Below are positions 27,866 to 38,306 of a stretch of DNA of 64,000 bases, piece after piece. Source of the DNA: Thermanaerosceptrum fracticalcis (lineage in GTDB: Bacteria; Bacillota; Peptococcia; DRI-13). The stretch spans positions 1,164,501 through 1,228,500 of the forward strand of contig NZ_CP045798.1 of NCBI RefSeq assembly GCF_000746025.2, in the 5' to 3' direction. Below the pieces are notes generated by a model. It ran no database searches and was not told the origin of the DNA. It saw only the letters and a list, made by a program, of their open reading frames with translations. Position 1 is the stretch's first letter. Every line of letters begins with the position of its first letter. The position numbers and the translations under genes are program-made.

Positions 27866-28081
27866 TTAAAATTGCTGACCCTTAGCCAGAGCCTCTTCGG
27901 CGAACTGAACCATCTTTCTGGTCATATAGCCACCAACATAACCGTTTTGACGGGAAGTGAGTTGACCTTTATCAATTTCGGCATAGTTGGCGAGTCCTAA
28001 TTCACTGGCAATTTCATACTTTAATCTGTCTAATCCGGGAGCGGCACCTTGCACAGCGGGTTTATTTCTATTACGTGGCAT
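27866..28081 (-). CDS. Alpha/beta-type small acid-soluble spore protein 2
   Basis: 71 residues from the ATG at 28081, which has AAGGAGGTGA eight bases upstream; the longer frame to 28093 is unlikely. Contains KYEIASELGL and the same C-terminal half as SASP 1, from which it differs mainly in the first 35 residues. A tandem duplication. Confidence 0.95.
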   Translation of the reverse strand: MPRNRNKPAVQGAAPGLDRLKYEIASELGLANYAEIDKGQLTSRQNGYVGGYMTRKMVQFAEEALAKGQQF

Positions 28082-28114
28082 TGCTGGTGTCACCTCCTTC
28101 TCTTTGACTAGTCT

Positions 28115-28145
28115 TAGTATAAGCAGGGGAAAAATTTTTTATACA
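28115..28145 (-). promoter_or_regulatory. Probable sigma-G promoter of the SASP pair
   Basis: Minus strand TGTATA (28145-28140), an 18-base spacer, then TATACTA (28121-28115), close to the forespore sigma-G pattern TGMATA and CATACTA. The transcript would begin about 30 bases before SASP 2. Confidence 0.6.
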
Positions 28146-28185
28146 TTCATACAAACCTTGTTATTATGAAAGTTTTCCCATATTT

Positions 28186-28329
28186 TTATTTGTCGTTTTT
28201 TTCATTTTCTGTTGCAAATTTTGTCCATTTTCTCTCATTGTGTAAACCAAATTCTTGGGCAACTTCATATTTAAAATGTTCTAAATTGGGATTTACCTGT
28301 TTTGTAGAGGTTTTTCCGTTCTTTTTCAA
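28186..28329 (-). CDS. Half-length SASP-like protein
   Basis: 47 residues from a TTG start with AGGAGGTGA six bases before it. The segment NLEHFKYEVAQEFGL aligns with LDRLKYEIASELGL of the neighbouring SASPs, including the GPR cleavage region, but the second DNA-binding block GGYMTRKMVQ is absent and replaced by a Lys/Asn/Glu-rich tail. The strong ribosome binding site and position upstream of the SASP pair suggest a real gene. It may be a minor spore protein or a decaying SASP copy. Confidence 0.65.
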   Translation of the reverse strand: MKKNGKTSTKQVNPNLEHFKYEVAQEFGLHNERKWTKFATENEKNDK

Positions 28330-28433
28330 GATTTCACCTCCTGTTAGTAGTGTGAGCAGGCATAAAAAAAGGATACTAGGATTTGCCTGGCAATAAAGCC
28401 AAATATCTTTAGTAAGCTTTTAAGCAAAATCAA

Positions 28434-28455
28434 AAAAGTGGGCTGCCCCACTTTT
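28434..28455. terminator. Terminator after recG
   Basis: AAAAGTGGG (28434-28442) and CCCACTTTT (28447-28455), followed by T-rich sequence on both strands; the minus orientation serves recG. Confidence 0.85.
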
Positions 28456-28483
28456 ATTACGAATAGGAAACTTAAATGCTTTT

Positions 28484-30532
28484 TTAATATTTAACCATTT
28501 TTTTGATTAAAGACCACACTTTATCGTGCAGATTTTTGTAAGAGAGTTCTCGCAAGTAAGGATCCTTTTGTAAAACCTTTAATGCCATATGGCGGGCTCT
28601 CAGTAAAATTTCGCCGTCTCGCGCCAGATCCCCCACTTTAAACTCAGGTAACCCGTGCTGCCGCATACCAAAGAATTCTCCCGGCCCCCGCAGTTTTAAA
28701 TCTTCTTCAGCCAGTTTAAAACCATCCTGGGTTTTGCTTAAGATACGGAGCCGTTCCAGGACAGCAGGATTTCGACTTGAAGAAATAAGGATACAATAAG
28801 ACTGGGCATTCCCTCTGCCTACCCGGCCCCGCAGCTGATGCAACTGAGCCAGACCAAACCTTTCTGCATCTTCAACAATCATCACCGTGGCATTGGGAAC
28901 ATTAACACCAACTTCAATGACAGTAGTACTTACTAGAATATGCACTCTGCCATGCTGAAAGTCCTGCATAATTTTTTCCTTTTCTTTTGCCTTCATCTGG
29001 CCGTGTAAAAGCCCAATATTGTAGGAAGGAAACTCCCTTTTTATGTTTTCCGCCAGAGTCGTCGCATTCTTAATATCCAGCGTTTCCGACTCTTCCACCA
29101 AAGGGCAGACAATATAGGCTTGAGAGCCTAAACTAAGCTGCTTTGCTAAAAACATTTTCAATTTACCGCGCGATTCTTCCCTAATACAATAAGTTTCCAC
29201 GGGTTTCCTACCAGGGGGAAGCTCGTCCAGAAGAGAGATGTCCAGATCCCCGTATACAGTCAAAGCCAGAGTCCTGGGGATTGGGGTAGCCGACATTACC
29301 AGTACATCGGGCTGCTGCCCCTTCTCTTCTAACAAGGACCTTTGTTTTACACCAAAACGGTGCTGCTCATCAATCACGACCAGTCCGAGATCGGCAAATT
29401 CCACATTTTCCTGAATAAGCGCATGTGTACCCACAAGTACATCAATTTCCCGATTCATCACCCGCTCTATGAGTAAATCCTTTTCCCTGCGATTTAGACT
29501 GCCTTTTAACAGGGCAGTCTTTACCCCTAGCGGCGCAAACCAGCCGGTTAAGGTATGATAATGCTGTTGAGCCAATATTTCGGTGGGGGCCATCAATGCT
29601 CCCTGATATCCCCCCTCTACAGCTTTTAATAAGCCCCAGGCGGCAATAACTGTTTTACCGGAACCTACATCCCCCTGAATGAGGCGCTGCATGGGATACG
29701 AAGATTCCATATCACCATTGATTTCCGCAAGGACCCGTCTTTGTGCCCCGGTTAGGGGAAAGGGCAGGTTTTGTACAAAACGTTCCGGCAGCTTATTTTC
29801 TTTTTGATGGGCTATCCCTTTCGCACTTTTCTGAGAATTACCTCTTAGCACCAGAAGGGCCAGCTGGAGGAGATAGAACTCCTCAAAGACCAGGCGATAA
29901 CGGGCTTTTTCCATCTGGGTATAGCTGGAAGGAAAGTGAATTTCCCGTAAAGCTTCTTTAACAGGAAGAAGATCCAGTTGTTGGAGTTCCTCAGGCGTAA
30001 AAATCTCCCTGAACTCCTCCGCATTCCTCGCTAAGGCCTGGTGTTGAATTTCCCTCCAAAAACGCTGGTTTAAACCCTCTGTACTGGGATAAAAGGGTAC
30101 AATGCGACCGGTATGTAACGACGTTTTACCAGATACCAGCTCATATTCGTTAACAGCAATTTCTTTCTGTCCAAATCTATAATCTACCTTACCGGTTATG
30201 ATCAACTGAGCGCCCAATGCCAACTGCTTTTTGAGATAAGACTGGTTATACCAGAGGGCTATGGCTGATCCGGTATTATCCTGAATATAGACCTTAGTAA
30301 TCAAAAGCCCTTTGCGAGGATTTAATTCTTCTATGCGCCGAATATAAGCTATGGTTGTTTCTGTTTCTCCTACCCGCAATTGGCTGATGGTCTTTAGGTT
30401 TGAACGGTCCTCGTATCTGCGCGGCAAATGATATAACAAATCTTCCTCAGTTTCTATTCCTAACTTTGCCAGTATCTTAACCCGCCGGGGACCTACGCCT
30501 TTCAGATATTGTAAAGGAGACTTTGTTTCCAT
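28484..30532 (-). CDS. recG: ATP-dependent DNA helicase RecG
   Basis: 682 residues. Remodels stalled replication forks and Holliday junctions. N-terminal wedge/OB domain (ETTIAYIRRIEELNPRKG), helicase motifs GDVGSGKTVIAAW (Walker A), VIDEQHRFG (DEQH box), VMSATPIPRT, VLVSTTVIEVGVNVPNA and QLRGRVGRG. The family is slightly longer in some species because of an extra N-terminal helix; otherwise complete. Confidence 0.95.
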   Translation of the reverse strand: METKSPLQYLKGVGPRRVKILAKLGIETEEDLLYHLPRRYEDRSNLKTISQLRVGETETTIAYIRRIEELNPRKGLLITKVYIQDNTGSAIALWYNQSYLKKQLALGAQLIITGKVDYRFGQKEIAVNEYELVSGKTSLHTGRIVPFYPSTEGLNQRFWREIQHQALARNAEEFREIFTPEELQQLDLLPVKEALREIHFPSSYTQMEKARYRLVFEEFYLLQLALLVLRGNSQKSAKGIAHQKENKLPERFVQNLPFPLTGAQRRVLAEINGDMESSYPMQRLIQGDVGSGKTVIAAWGLLKAVEGGYQGALMAPTEILAQQHYHTLTGWFAPLGVKTALLKGSLNRREKDLLIERVMNREIDVLVGTHALIQENVEFADLGLVVIDEQHRFGVKQRSLLEEKGQQPDVLVMSATPIPRTLALTVYGDLDISLLDELPPGRKPVETYCIREESRGKLKMFLAKQLSLGSQAYIVCPLVEESETLDIKNATTLAENIKREFPSYNIGLLHGQMKAKEKEKIMQDFQHGRVHILVSTTVIEVGVNVPNATVMIVEDAERFGLAQLHQLRGRVGRGNAQSYCILISSSRNPAVLERLRILSKTQDGFKLAEEDLKLRGPGEFFGMRQHGLPEFKVGDLARDGEILLRARHMALKVLQKDPYLRELSYKNLHDKVWSLIKKMVKY

Positions 30533-30549
30533 TTTGGCAAATTCAGCTC

Positions 30550-30744
30550 CTATTTATTCTCCACCTCATTCAATTCAGCCAATAGTTTGGTCAAATCTAC
30601 CTTATGGATTTTTGCACCCTTTTCCAATGACTCCAAAGAGGCTCCTAGACAAGCTCCACAACCCATGCCATAGCGCACCAGGATCTCCCGGGCACGGGGA
30701 TAATTTTGTACTATTTCCATGATGGACATATCTTTCGTAATCAT
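30550..30744 (-). CDS. DUF1858 disulfide-oxidoreductase-like small protein
   Basis: 64 residues from the ATG at 30744. Matches the DUF1858 / hybrid-cluster-associated pattern: ITKDMSIMEIVQNYP, then YGMGCGACLGA with the two cysteines, then a helix. Such proteins are common in anaerobes; proposed redox role only. Seventeen bases upstream of recG and probably co-transcribed. Confidence 0.8.
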   Translation of the reverse strand: MITKDMSIMEIVQNYPRAREILVRYGMGCGACLGASLESLEKGAKIHKVDLTKLLAELNEVENK

Positions 30745-30803
30745 GGTCATCACACTCCTTACCTTACAATATTCTACGTTAGAGGAGTTGTTCCTGCAGA
30801 GTG

Positions 30804-30907
30804 AGTTACTAGTTACTAGTTATTAGTTATTAGTGGTTTAAGGTCTTCTGACCCCAAAGAATACGTTTAAAAAACACTAGTAACTAGGAACTAATAACTA
30901 GTAACTA
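30804..30907. repeat. Heptamer element with inverted arms (copy 6)
   Basis: Left arm AGTTACT 30804, AGTTACT 30811, AGTTATT 30818, AGTTATT 30825. Right arm CACTAGT 30875, AACTAGG 30882, AACTAAT 30889, AACTAGT 30896, AACTA 30903, the reverse complement type. A 40-base middle separates them, so the whole could fold into a long hairpin like a miniature inverted-repeat element. Confidence 0.85.
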
Positions 30908-30933
30908 AAAAAAGAGCCCGAAGGCTCTTTTTT
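30907..30933 (-). terminator. Terminator after the decarboxylase beta-subunit gene
   Basis: GAGCC/GGCTC stem (30914-30918, 30923-30927) between an A-tract and a T-tract; the minus-strand T-tract is seven long. It slightly overlaps the stop codon. Confidence 0.85.
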
Positions 30934-32110
30934 AATGGGTTCCAAAGAGTGACAGCAGAACACCGGCAGCAACGGCAGAACCGATAACACCGGCCACGTT
31001 GGGACCCATAGCATGCATCAGGAGGAAGTTCCTGGGGTTATCTTTCTGGCCCACTACCTGGGATACCCGGGCCGCCATAGGCACAGCCGATACACCGGCA
31101 GAACCGATGAGGGGGTTAACCTTACCCCCGGAGAGAACATACATCAGGTTGCCAAGGAGCACGCCACCGGCCGTACCCATTGCAAATGCTGCTAAACCCA
31201 GGAGAATAATCGAGATAGTTTGAAAGTTGAGGAAGTTTTCGGCACTGGCTGTGGCACCAACGGTTGTACCTAAGAAGATGGTGACGATGTTGATGAGGGC
31301 GTTTTGCGCTGTATCATTCAAACGTCCCACCACACCTGATTCTCTAAAGAGGTTACCCAGCATGAGCATACCAATGAGCGGAGCCGCATCGGGTAATAAC
31401 AGGGTTACAATAACCGTTACCACAATGGGGAAAATGATTTTTTCCGTCTGGGAAACGGGACGAAGCTGTTCCATCACTGTCATCCGGGCCTTCTTGGTGG
31501 TTAATGCCCGCATAATAGGCGGCTGGATAATGGGTACCAGAGCCATGTAGGAATATGCAGCCACAGCAATGGCGCCTAAGAGGTGGGGCGCTAGCTTCGA
31601 GGTTAAAAAGATAGCGGTAGGACCGTCAGCACCGCCGATAATACCGATAGAAGCAGCTTCCTGGGGATTAAACCCTAAGAAGAGGGCCCCGATAAAGGTG
31701 GTGAAGATACCTAACTGGGCAGCAGCACCTAAAAGCAGGGTCTTAGGGTTGGCAATGAGGGGACCGAAGTCGGTCATGGCTCCTATTCCCAGGAAGATCA
31801 GGGGTGGATAGATTCCCATTTTTACCCCTTGATAGAGGTACCATAAAAGGCCGCCGGGCACGATCTTTTCTTTACCGGTAATGGGATCAATGGCAGTTCC
31901 CTGGGGTGCCATAATGCCGGTATCAGGCAGGTTCGCTAAAAGCATACCAAAGGCAATTGGTAATAAAAGAAGCGGTTCAAAGCCTTTGACGATGGCCAGG
32001 TACAGCAGAGTAAAGGAAATGAAGAGCATAACAATTTGCTGCCAGGTTATGGTGACAAAGCCGGTACTCATGGCCAAATCGTAAAGGGCCTGGGTCAGAT
32101 TAAGTTCCAT
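30932..32110 (-). CDS. mmdB: Sodium-translocating decarboxylase beta subunit
   Basis: 392-residue membrane protein (OadB/MmdB/GcdB family) that couples decarboxylation of carboxybiotin to Na+ export. Many hydrophobic helices; the conserved Asp motif [13 protein letters not shown] (about residue 162) and [13 protein letters not shown] are visible. ATG at 32110 chosen over the TTG at 32122, which abuts AGAGGGG. Last gene of the cluster mcmA...mmdB. Confidence 0.92.
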   Translation of the reverse strand: MELNLTQALYDLAMSTGFVTITWQQIVMLFISFTLLYLAIVKGFEPLLLLPIAFGMLLANLPDTGIMAPQGTAIDPITGKEKIVPGGLLWYLYQGVKMGIYPPLIFLGIGAMTDFGPLIANPKTLLLGAAAQLGIFTTFIGALFLGFNPQEAASIGIIGGADGPTAIFLTSKLAPHLLGAIAVAAYSYMALVPIIQPPIMRALTTKKARMTVMEQLRPVSQTEKIIFPIVVTVIVTLLLPDAAPLIGMLMLGNLFRESGVVGRLNDTAQNALINIVTIFLGTTVGATASAENFLNFQTISIILLGLAAFAMGTAGGVLLGNLMYVLSGGKVNPLIGSAGVSAVPMAARVSQVVGQKDNPRNFLLMHAMGPNVAGVIGSAVAAGVLLSLFGTH

Positions 32111-32150
32111 TGGTGAGTTCAACCCCTCTCGTATTTTTAAACACTCACGC

Positions 32151-32540
32151 TTAGCCGATCACTACAAGTACGTCCCCTGGGTTAACAGCCGCACCTTCGG
32201 ATACTCTGATTTCTTTAACGCTACCAGTTGCGCCGGAGAAGATTTCGTTTTCCATTTTCATGGCTTCAAGGGTTAAAACGAGATCACCCTCTTTCACGGC
32301 TTGGCCTACCTTCACTTTAATGGACATAATTTTACCGGGCATGGGAGCAGTAATGACTTCAGCGCCGGCAGCTACAGGAGCAGGGGCAGCCTTGGGAGCC
32401 GGGGCAGGTGCAGCTTGAGGTGCAGGAACAGATGCTGCTGCAGGAGCGGCAGGCCTTTGCGCAGGGGCTGCACTACCGCCAATTTCTTCTACTTCCACTT
32501 CATAGGTCTTACCATTCACTGTGATATTAAATTTTTTCAT
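32151..32540 (-). CDS. Biotin carboxyl carrier subunit of the decarboxylase
   Basis: 129 residues. N-terminal strand ([19 protein letters not shown]), a flexible Ala/Pro linker (residues 23-58), then a biotinyl domain with the biotinylated lysine in EAMKMEN (Lys95). Start ATG 32540 follows AAAGGAGAGACAAAAA. Carries CO2 from the carboxyltransferase to the membrane beta subunit. Confidence 0.94.
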   Translation of the reverse strand: MKKFNITVNGKTYEVEVEEIGGSAAPAQRPAAPAAASVPAPQAAPAPAPKAAPAPVAAGAEVITAPMPGKIMSIKVKVGQAVKEGDLVLTLEAMKMENEIFSGATGSVKEIRVSEGAAVNPGDVLVVIG

Positions 32541-32570
32541 TTTTTGTCTCTCCTTTCCCACATCAACCAA

Positions 32571-32915
32571 TTAAAATTGTCTTAAGTTCATTGTTTCCTG
32601 ACGACCAGCCAGGCTCCAGGAGGGAGCATGGCCGCCAGGCACACGGGTTATGGTCTTTATGCTCATCCGGCCCTGGGTTAAGAAAGCCACAGTGGCAGCG
32701 ATAACAGCTATGACGTCACTGTCGTCTTCCTTTTTCACAGCCGCTGCCGGGTCTGCTCCTTTTGTTACAGGCGCAGCTACCTTAGGAGTTTTTTTTACCT
32801 CTCTATTTCCTGTGGCTACTGCCATTACCTTAATAACACCAATCAGGAAAGTTAAGGCTACAAAAACGATACCCAGGCCAATGAGTGCCACCTGTAAACC
32901 AAATGTTAGTAACAT
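32571..32915 (-). CDS. Sodium pump decarboxylase gamma subunit (OadG family)
   Basis: 114 residues: one N-terminal transmembrane helix (QVALIGLGIVFVALTFLIGV), a charged/Ala linker, then DDSDVIAVIAATVAFLTQG and a C-terminal RVPGGHAPSWSLAGRQ motif. Gamma/delta subunits tether the carboxyltransferase to the beta subunit. A paralogue lies at 41566. Confidence 0.85.
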   Translation of the reverse strand: MLLTFGLQVALIGLGIVFVALTFLIGVIKVMAVATGNREVKKTPKVAAPVTKGADPAAAVKKEDDSDVIAVIAATVAFLTQGRMSIKTITRVPGGHAPSWSLAGRQETMNLRQF

Positions 32916-32943
32916 TTATGTTCCTCCTTTGGTCTCGTTATCC

Positions 32944-34494
32944 TTAGAGCGGAATGTTGCCGTGTTTCTTAGCGGGACGACTTTCACGCTTGGTAGCCAG
33001 CATCTCTAAGGCATTGGCCAGACGAGGTCTGGTTTCTTTAGGTTCGATAACCATATCCACGAAACCTCTCTCAGCAGCCACATAAGGGGTAGCAAAACGA
33101 TCACGGTATTCTTGAATCTTTTCAGCACGCTTTTCGGCGGGGTTGGCCGCACTTTCGATCTCTTTACGGAAGATGATGTTAGCGGCACCTTCGGCACCCA
33201 TAACGGCAATTTCTGCTGTAGGCCAGGCAATAACCTGATCAGCACCTAAATCACGGGAGCACATAGCGAGATATGCTCCACCGTAAGCTTTACGGGTTAC
33301 GATAGTGATTTTGGGAACAGTGGCTTCAGAATATGCATACAGCATCTTGGCGCCGTGACGGATAATACCGCCGTACTCCTGGTTGGTTCCGGGTAAGAAG
33401 CCGGGAACGTCAACGAAGTTGACGATAGGAATGTTGAAGGCATCACAGAAACGAATAAAACGTGCGGCTTTATCGGAAGCATTGATATCCAGGCAGCCGG
33501 CCATGACTTTGGGCTGGTTAGCAATAATACCAATAACGCGACCGTTAATCCGCGCAAAACCGGTAAGAATGTTTGGTGCATATAAAGGTTGAGTCTGGAA
33601 GAATTCGCCATTATCCACGACTTTTTGGATAAGTTCAACCATGTCATAAGCAGCATTGGGGTTATCGGGAATGATATCGTTTAATGATTCATCCATGCGG
33701 CCGGGATCATCACCGGTATCATAGATGGGAGCATCTTCTAAGTTGTTGGACGGGAGGAAGCTTAATAATTTCTTGATTTGGGCAAAGCAGTCGTCTTCAT
33801 TTTCAGCGGCAAAATGGGCAACACCACTGGTACGGTTATGGGTAATGGCACCACCAAGTTGTTCTGCAGATACTTCTTCACCGGTTACAGCTTTAATAAC
33901 CTGGGGACCGGTAATAAACATCTGGGAATTGTTCTTCACCATGAAGATAAAGTCGGTTAGAGCAGGAGAATAAACGGCTCCGCCGGCACAAGGTCCCATA
34001 ATGACGGAAATTTGGGGAATAACCCCTGAAGCCAGGGTATTGCGGTAGAAAATCTGACCGTAACCGGAAAGGGCATCTACCGCTTCCTGGATACGGGCCC
34101 CTCCGGAGTCGTTAAGCCCTATACAGGGTGCACCCATTTTTACCGCCAGGTCCATTACTTTACAGATCTTGGCGGCATGCATTTCCCCCAGAGAACCGCC
34201 CAGTACTGTAAAGTCTTGGGCAAAGACATAAACCAGACGGCCATCAATGGTGCCATATCCCGTTACTACGCCTTCACCGGGGGCTTCTTTGCCGGCCATG
34301 TCAAAGTTTACGCAGCGATGGGCAACAAACTTGTCCAGTTCAGTAAAGGTCCCCGGATCCAGGAGTTTCTCGATGCGCTCACGGGCAGTGAATTTACCGC
34401 TCTGGTGCTGCTTATCGATGGCTTTTTGACCGCCGCCTAATTCAATCTTTTTACTACGGGCCAGAAGATCATCAATTTTAGCTCTGGTACTCAT
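32944..34494 (-). CDS. mmdA: Methylmalonyl-CoA decarboxylase alpha (carboxyltransferase) subunit
   Basis: 516 residues, acyl-CoA carboxyltransferase fold. [63 protein letters not shown] and [16 protein letters not shown] are conserved. PccB and MmdA are close; the adjacent beta and gamma membrane subunits make it the Na+-pump decarboxylase, and the mutase/epimerase genes point to methylmalonyl-CoA. Confidence 0.93.
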   Translation of the reverse strand: MSTRAKIDDLLARSKKIELGGGQKAIDKQHQSGKFTARERIEKLLDPGTFTELDKFVAHRCVNFDMAGKEAPGEGVVTGYGTIDGRLVYVFAQDFTVLGGSLGEMHAAKICKVMDLAVKMGAPCIGLNDSGGARIQEAVDALSGYGQIFYRNTLASGVIPQISVIMGPCAGGAVYSPALTDFIFMVKNNSQMFITGPQVIKAVTGEEVSAEQLGGAITHNRTSGVAHFAAENEDDCFAQIKKLLSFLPSNNLEDAPIYDTGDDPGRMDESLNDIIPDNPNAAYDMVELIQKVVDNGEFFQTQPLYAPNILTGFARINGRVIGIIANQPKVMAGCLDINASDKAARFIRFCDAFNIPIVNFVDVPGFLPGTNQEYGGIIRHGAKMLYAYSEATVPKITIVTRKAYGGAYLAMCSRDLGADQVIAWPTAEIAVMGAEGAANIIFRKEIESAANPAEKRAEKIQEYRDRFATPYVAAERGFVDMVIEPKETRPRLANALEMLATKRESRPAKKHGNIPL

Positions 34495-34527
34495 TTTGTA
34501 ACTCCCCTCTTTCTGTTGGTTATATCA

Positions 34528-34932
34528 CTACTTCCGCTCAGAGAGCTCCAGTAAAACTCCCTTTGTGGCTTTAGGATGCACGAAGGCGATGGAAGCGCCG
34601 CCAGCACCATAACGGGGCTTTTCATCGATGAGACGGACACCTTTCTCTTTTAGTTCAGCCAGGGCTTCTTCAATGTTCTCTACTCTGAGGGCAATGTGCT
34701 GGATCCCTTCACCGTTCTTTTCGATAAATTTAGCAATGGGGCCATCAGGAGAAGTGGACTCTAACAGTTCAAGCTCACTGTCGCCACAGGGCAGGAAGGC
34801 AACTTTAACCTTTTGCTCTTCCACGACTTCTGTACCTTCTGCCTTTAAGCCTAAAACTTCCGTATAGAACTTTAAGGATTCTTCCAGGTTGCTGACAGCA
34901 ATACCAATATGGTCTACTTTTAAAACTTTCAT
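34528..34932 (-). CDS. mce: Methylmalonyl-CoA epimerase
   Basis: 134-residue vicinal-oxygen-chelate protein. Metal-binding residues in [19 protein letters not shown] and [25 protein letters not shown] is also typical. Converts (R)- to (S)-methylmalonyl-CoA between mutase and decarboxylase. ATG 34932 with AAAGGGGGG nine bases ahead; longer frame rejected. Confidence 0.95.
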   Translation of the reverse strand: MKVLKVDHIGIAVSNLEESLKFYTEVLGLKAEGTEVVEEQKVKVAFLPCGDSELELLESTSPDGPIAKFIEKNGEGIQHIALRVENIEEALAELKEKGVRLIDEKPRYGAGGASIAFVHPKATKGVLLELSERK

Positions 34933-35008
34933 TCTTATAAACCCCCCTTTTACCTTGTGCTCATGTGGAATATAATACCACACATGTCCCGATTTTGGTA
35001 TTATTAAA

Positions 35009-35947
35009 TTATTTTAAAGTTTCTTGGAAAATTTTATTCACTACTGTGTAGGGATCTACTTCCCTCCGCATAATGCGATCTAATTCTTTATTCAGCCTTC
35101 CCTCTTGGCCCACTTTTTCCGTGATATAGTTCGATATTTTTTGTACCACCAGGTCTAACACTTCGTTTTCCAGTCTTTCCCGGCGGCGTTTTTCCAAAAG
35201 GCCGGATTTTTCCAGAAACTCTTTATGGTTCATGATTGTATCTAATAATTCTGTGATGCCTTTACTTTGAGCAGCAACGGTCAAAAGTATAGGCGGACGC
35301 CAGTTCGACTTTTCCGGGTCAAGGTCTAACATCATTTCCAGCTCAACCACAACCCTGTTGGCACCATCACGGTCGGCCTTGTTGACCGCGAAGATGTCGC
35401 CTATTTCCAGAATTCCCGCCTTAATGGCCTGGATATCATCCCCTAACCCCGGAACCGTAATGACCAGTACGGTATCAGCAGTTTTTACGATATCCACTTC
35501 AGACTGGCCAACACCAACAGTCTCGATAAGGATATAATCAAAGCCACAGGCATCCAGAATCTTGATGGTATAATGGGTTGCTTTGGATAGGCCACCTAAG
35601 CTGCCCCGTGTACCCATACTGCGGATATATACGCCCTCATCAAGGGCTAAATCCGCCATCCGCACCCGGTCGCCCAGGATAGCCCCACCTGTGAAAGGGC
35701 TGGTAGGGTCGACTGCAATAACCCCTACTGTTTTACCGCGCTTACGTAGTTCCTTCACCAATTTGTCCGTTAATGTACTTTTACCAGAACCAGGGGGACC
35801 CGTTATACCAATGATATGGGCCCCTCCTGTATATTGGTAAAGTTCTTGTAAGGCCGCAGTGGCTTCAGGTGCTTCATTTTCCGCCAGGCTGATGAGCCGG
35901 GCAATGGCACGGCGATCGCCCTGGCGAGCACGCTGAACTAATTCCAT
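35009..35947 (-). CDS. meaB: MeaB/ArgK GTPase chaperone of methylmalonyl-CoA mutase
   Basis: 312 residues. P-loop [36 protein letters not shown] and NKADRDGAN. It gates cobalamin loading and protects the mutase encoded just upstream. ATG at 35947 chosen because the GTG at 35956 has no spacing to a ribosome binding site. Confidence 0.94.
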   Translation of the reverse strand: MELVQRARQGDRRAIARLISLAENEAPEATAALQELYQYTGGAHIIGITGPPGSGKSTLTDKLVKELRKRGKTVGVIAVDPTSPFTGGAILGDRVRMADLALDEGVYIRSMGTRGSLGGLSKATHYTIKILDACGFDYILIETVGVGQSEVDIVKTADTVLVITVPGLGDDIQAIKAGILEIGDIFAVNKADRDGANRVVVELEMMLDLDPEKSNWRPPILLTVAAQSKGITELLDTIMNHKEFLEKSGLLEKRRRERLENEVLDLVVQKISNYITEKVGQEGRLNKELDRIMRREVDPYTVVNKIFQETLK

Positions 35948-35980
35948 GCTTACCACCGCCTTTTATAATTCTTTGTAAAT

Positions 35981-36379
35981 TTACCGTTTTACGTTATTCT
36001 TAATGAACTCTATAGATACACTGGTGGGAGTTCCGGGAGTGAAGATTTCTGCAACGCCCTTTTCCTTCAAGAAAGGAATGTCGGCATCAGGAATTACGCC
36101 GCCCCCTACTACCAGGACGTCGTCAGCACCTTTTTCCTTTAAGAGTTCTACTACTCTGGGGAACAGGTGATTGTGAGCACCAGACAAGATACTCATAGCC
36201 ACAACATCAACGTCTTCCTGAATGGCAGCAGCGACTATTTGTTCAGGGGTTTGACGCAGCCCTGTATAAATTACTTCCATACCAGCATCCCGTAAGGCAC
36301 GGGCAACAACTTTGGCCCCGCGGTCATGCCCGTCCAGGCCAGGCTTAGCAACTAAAACCCTAATCCGTTTCTCAGTCAT
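35981..36379 (-). CDS. Methylmalonyl-CoA mutase, cobalamin-binding small subunit
   Basis: 132 residues. B12-binding domain with the DGHDRG motif (His18 as lower axial ligand), SILSGAHNH and GGGVIPD. Separate from the catalytic chain, the split arrangement common in Clostridia and archaea. Ribosome binding site GAGGAGGTTAGTGAA. Confidence 0.95.
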   Translation of the reverse strand: MTEKRIRVLVAKPGLDGHDRGAKVVARALRDAGMEVIYTGLRQTPEQIVAAAIQEDVDVVAMSILSGAHNHLFPRVVELLKEKGADDVLVVGGGVIPDADIPFLKEKGVAEIFTPGTPTSVSIEFIKNNVKR

Positions 36380-36414
36380 TTCACTAACCTCCTCGTAAGT
36401 ATTTCTACTTCATA

Positions 36415-38094
36415 TTAGAGAATTTCCACGGGTCTGTACTCACCGAATACTTCTCTCAGTACGTTGCAGATTTCACCCTCGGTACTATATACCCGAACAG
36501 CATCTAAGATGTAAGGCATGAGGTTGGCATCAGTTTTGGCAGCTTCACGCAGGGCGTCCAGTTTGGTCTTTACAGCCACGTTGTCACGGGAAGCCTTCAT
36601 AGCTTGCAGTTTCTTAACCTGGGCTTCTCCTACGGCTGGGTCAACCCTTAAGAGGCCTTCCACAGGCTTCTCTTTGATTTGGAATTTGTTCATACCAACG
36701 ACGATGCGCTTGCCTGACTCAACTTCCTTCTGGTAAGCATAGGAGCTATCAGCAATTTCCTTCTGGATGTAGCCTTGCTCAATAGCTTTAGCAGCGCCAC
36801 CCATAGCATCAATCTTTTCAATATACTTCATGGCTTCATCTTCAATCTTCTTAGTGAGGGCTTCTACATAGTAAGAACCAGCTAAAGGATCGATAGTTTC
36901 ACAAACGCCAGATTCATATGCCACGATTTGCTGGGTTCTAAGGGCAATACGTACAGAATCTTCAGTAGGCAGAGCCAGAGCCTCGTCTTTGGAGTTAGTA
37001 TGGAGAGACTGAGTTCCACCTAATACGGCTGCTAAGGTCTGAATAGCAACACGTACGATGTTATTGTCAGGCTGCTGGGCAGTTAAGGTAGAACCACCGG
37101 TTTGGGTATGGAAACGCAACATCCAGGAGCGAGGATCTTTGGCGCCGAAACGCTCCTTCATAATTCTGGCCCAGAGCTTACGGGCAGCGCGGAACTTGGC
37201 CACTTCCTCCAGGAGGTCATTGTGAGCATTAAAGAAGAAGGACAGACGGCCAGCAAAGGTATCAACGTCCATACCGGCTTTGATAGCAGCATCTACATAA
37301 GCAATCCCATCAGCTAAGGTAAAGGCAACTTCCTGGACGGCGGTGGCACCGGCTTCCCGAATATGGTAACCGGAAATGGAGATGGTGTTCCAGTTAGGAA
37401 CATGCTGAGAGCAGAATTCGAAGATATTAGTGATCAATCTCATGGACGGGCCGGGCGGGAAAATGTAGGTACCACGAGCCGCATACTCTTTGAGAATATC
37501 GTTTTGGATCGTACCGTTAAGTTTATCGGAAGAAATACCTTGTTTCTCTGCCACGGCAATATACATAGCCAGAAGAACAGAGGCAGGAGCATTGATGGTC
37601 ATAGACGTACTTACTTTGTCCAGAGGAATACCTTTGAACAGGATTTCCATATCGGCTAAGGAGTCGATAGCAACCCCTACTTTACCGATTTCACCCTGGG
37701 CAATGGGGTCATCAGAGTCATAACCAATCTGAGTGGGCAGGTCAAAGGCTACGGATAAGCCAGTCTGACCCTGGTCTAACAGGTATCTGTAACGGGCGTT
37801 GGATTCCTCAGCAGTGGCGAAACCGGCGTACTGGCGCATAGTCCAGAAACGGCCACGGTACATGGTAGGTTGTACCCCACGGGTAAATGGATACTTGCCG
37901 GGGAAGCCCAGGTCTTTTTCGTAGTCAAAATCTGCCAGATCAAGGGGAGTGTAGAGCCGTTCCACGGGTACACCGGAACCGGTTACAAATTGTTCTTTAC
38001 GCTCAGGGTTCTTGGCCAGGGTTTTGGCAATGGGACCGTTTTCCCAGGCTTCTTTTGCCCTTGCCAGTTGTTGAAGCTTTTCTTTGTCAAACAT
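36415..38094 (-). CDS. Methylmalonyl-CoA mutase, catalytic large subunit
   Basis: 559 residues, lacking the fused B12 domain. [20 protein letters not shown] (Tyr79) and PPGPSMRL (Arg219) carry the residues that distinguish methylmalonyl- from isobutyryl-CoA mutases; [15 protein letters not shown] holds the catalytic His. Isomerises succinyl-CoA and (R)-methylmalonyl-CoA. First gene of the run mutase-B12 subunit-meaB-mce-mmdA-gamma-carrier-mmdB. Confidence 0.94.
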   Translation of the reverse strand: MFDKEKLQQLARAKEAWENGPIAKTLAKNPERKEQFVTGSGVPVERLYTPLDLADFDYEKDLGFPGKYPFTRGVQPTMYRGRFWTMRQYAGFATAEESNARYRYLLDQGQTGLSVAFDLPTQIGYDSDDPIAQGEIGKVGVAIDSLADMEILFKGIPLDKVSTSMTINAPASVLLAMYIAVAEKQGISSDKLNGTIQNDILKEYAARGTYIFPPGPSMRLITNIFEFCSQHVPNWNTISISGYHIREAGATAVQEVAFTLADGIAYVDAAIKAGMDVDTFAGRLSFFFNAHNDLLEEVAKFRAARKLWARIMKERFGAKDPRSWMLRFHTQTGGSTLTAQQPDNNIVRVAIQTLAAVLGGTQSLHTNSKDEALALPTEDSVRIALRTQQIVAYESGVCETIDPLAGSYYVEALTKKIEDEAMKYIEKIDAMGGAAKAIEQGYIQKEIADSSYAYQKEVESGKRIVVGMNKFQIKEKPVEGLLRVDPAVGEAQVKKLQAMKASRDNVAVKTKLDALREAAKTDANLMPYILDAVRVYSTEGEICNVLREVFGEYRPVEIL

Positions 38095-38151
38095 TCTTTC
38101 TACTCTCCTTCCATCTTTTTATATATTTTTTGAAGCTGTAAGGTTTAGAGG

Positions 38152-38188
38152 GTTCCTAGGCAGGAGTAGGCATTCCTGCCCAGGGAAC
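38152..38188 (-). other. Leader hairpin upstream of the mutase gene
   Basis: GTTCC/GGAAC (38152-38156, 38184-38188) plus GGCAGGA/TCCTGCC (38159-38165, 38174-38180) form a 12-bp interrupted stem about 60 bases before the mutase start. No U-tract follows, so it is not a simple terminator. No B12-box motif was seen. Confidence 0.5.
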
Positions 38189-38235
38189 TCCAAATCTTAA
38201 CTGCTCAGCTCCGCAGGTTTGGAAAAAACTGTTGA

Positions 38236-38264
38236 ATTTTACCTTTAAACAGGTGTTTGACCAA
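38236..38264 (-). promoter_or_regulatory. Possible promoter for the methylmalonyl cluster
   Basis: Minus strand TTGGTC (38264-38259), 17-base spacer, TAAAAT (38241-38236). The -35 is poor; a GGTGTTT/AAACACC inverted repeat overlaps it and might bind a regulator. Confidence 0.35.
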
Positions 38265-38306
38265 AAACACCAAATGACTGTAAAACTGACCCTCCAATGA
38301 ATAACT

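Noticed and set aside
38095-38306. Cobalamin riboswitch before the B12-dependent mutase
   Set aside because: Looked for the B12 box and its GCC/GGC helices on the minus strand; not found.
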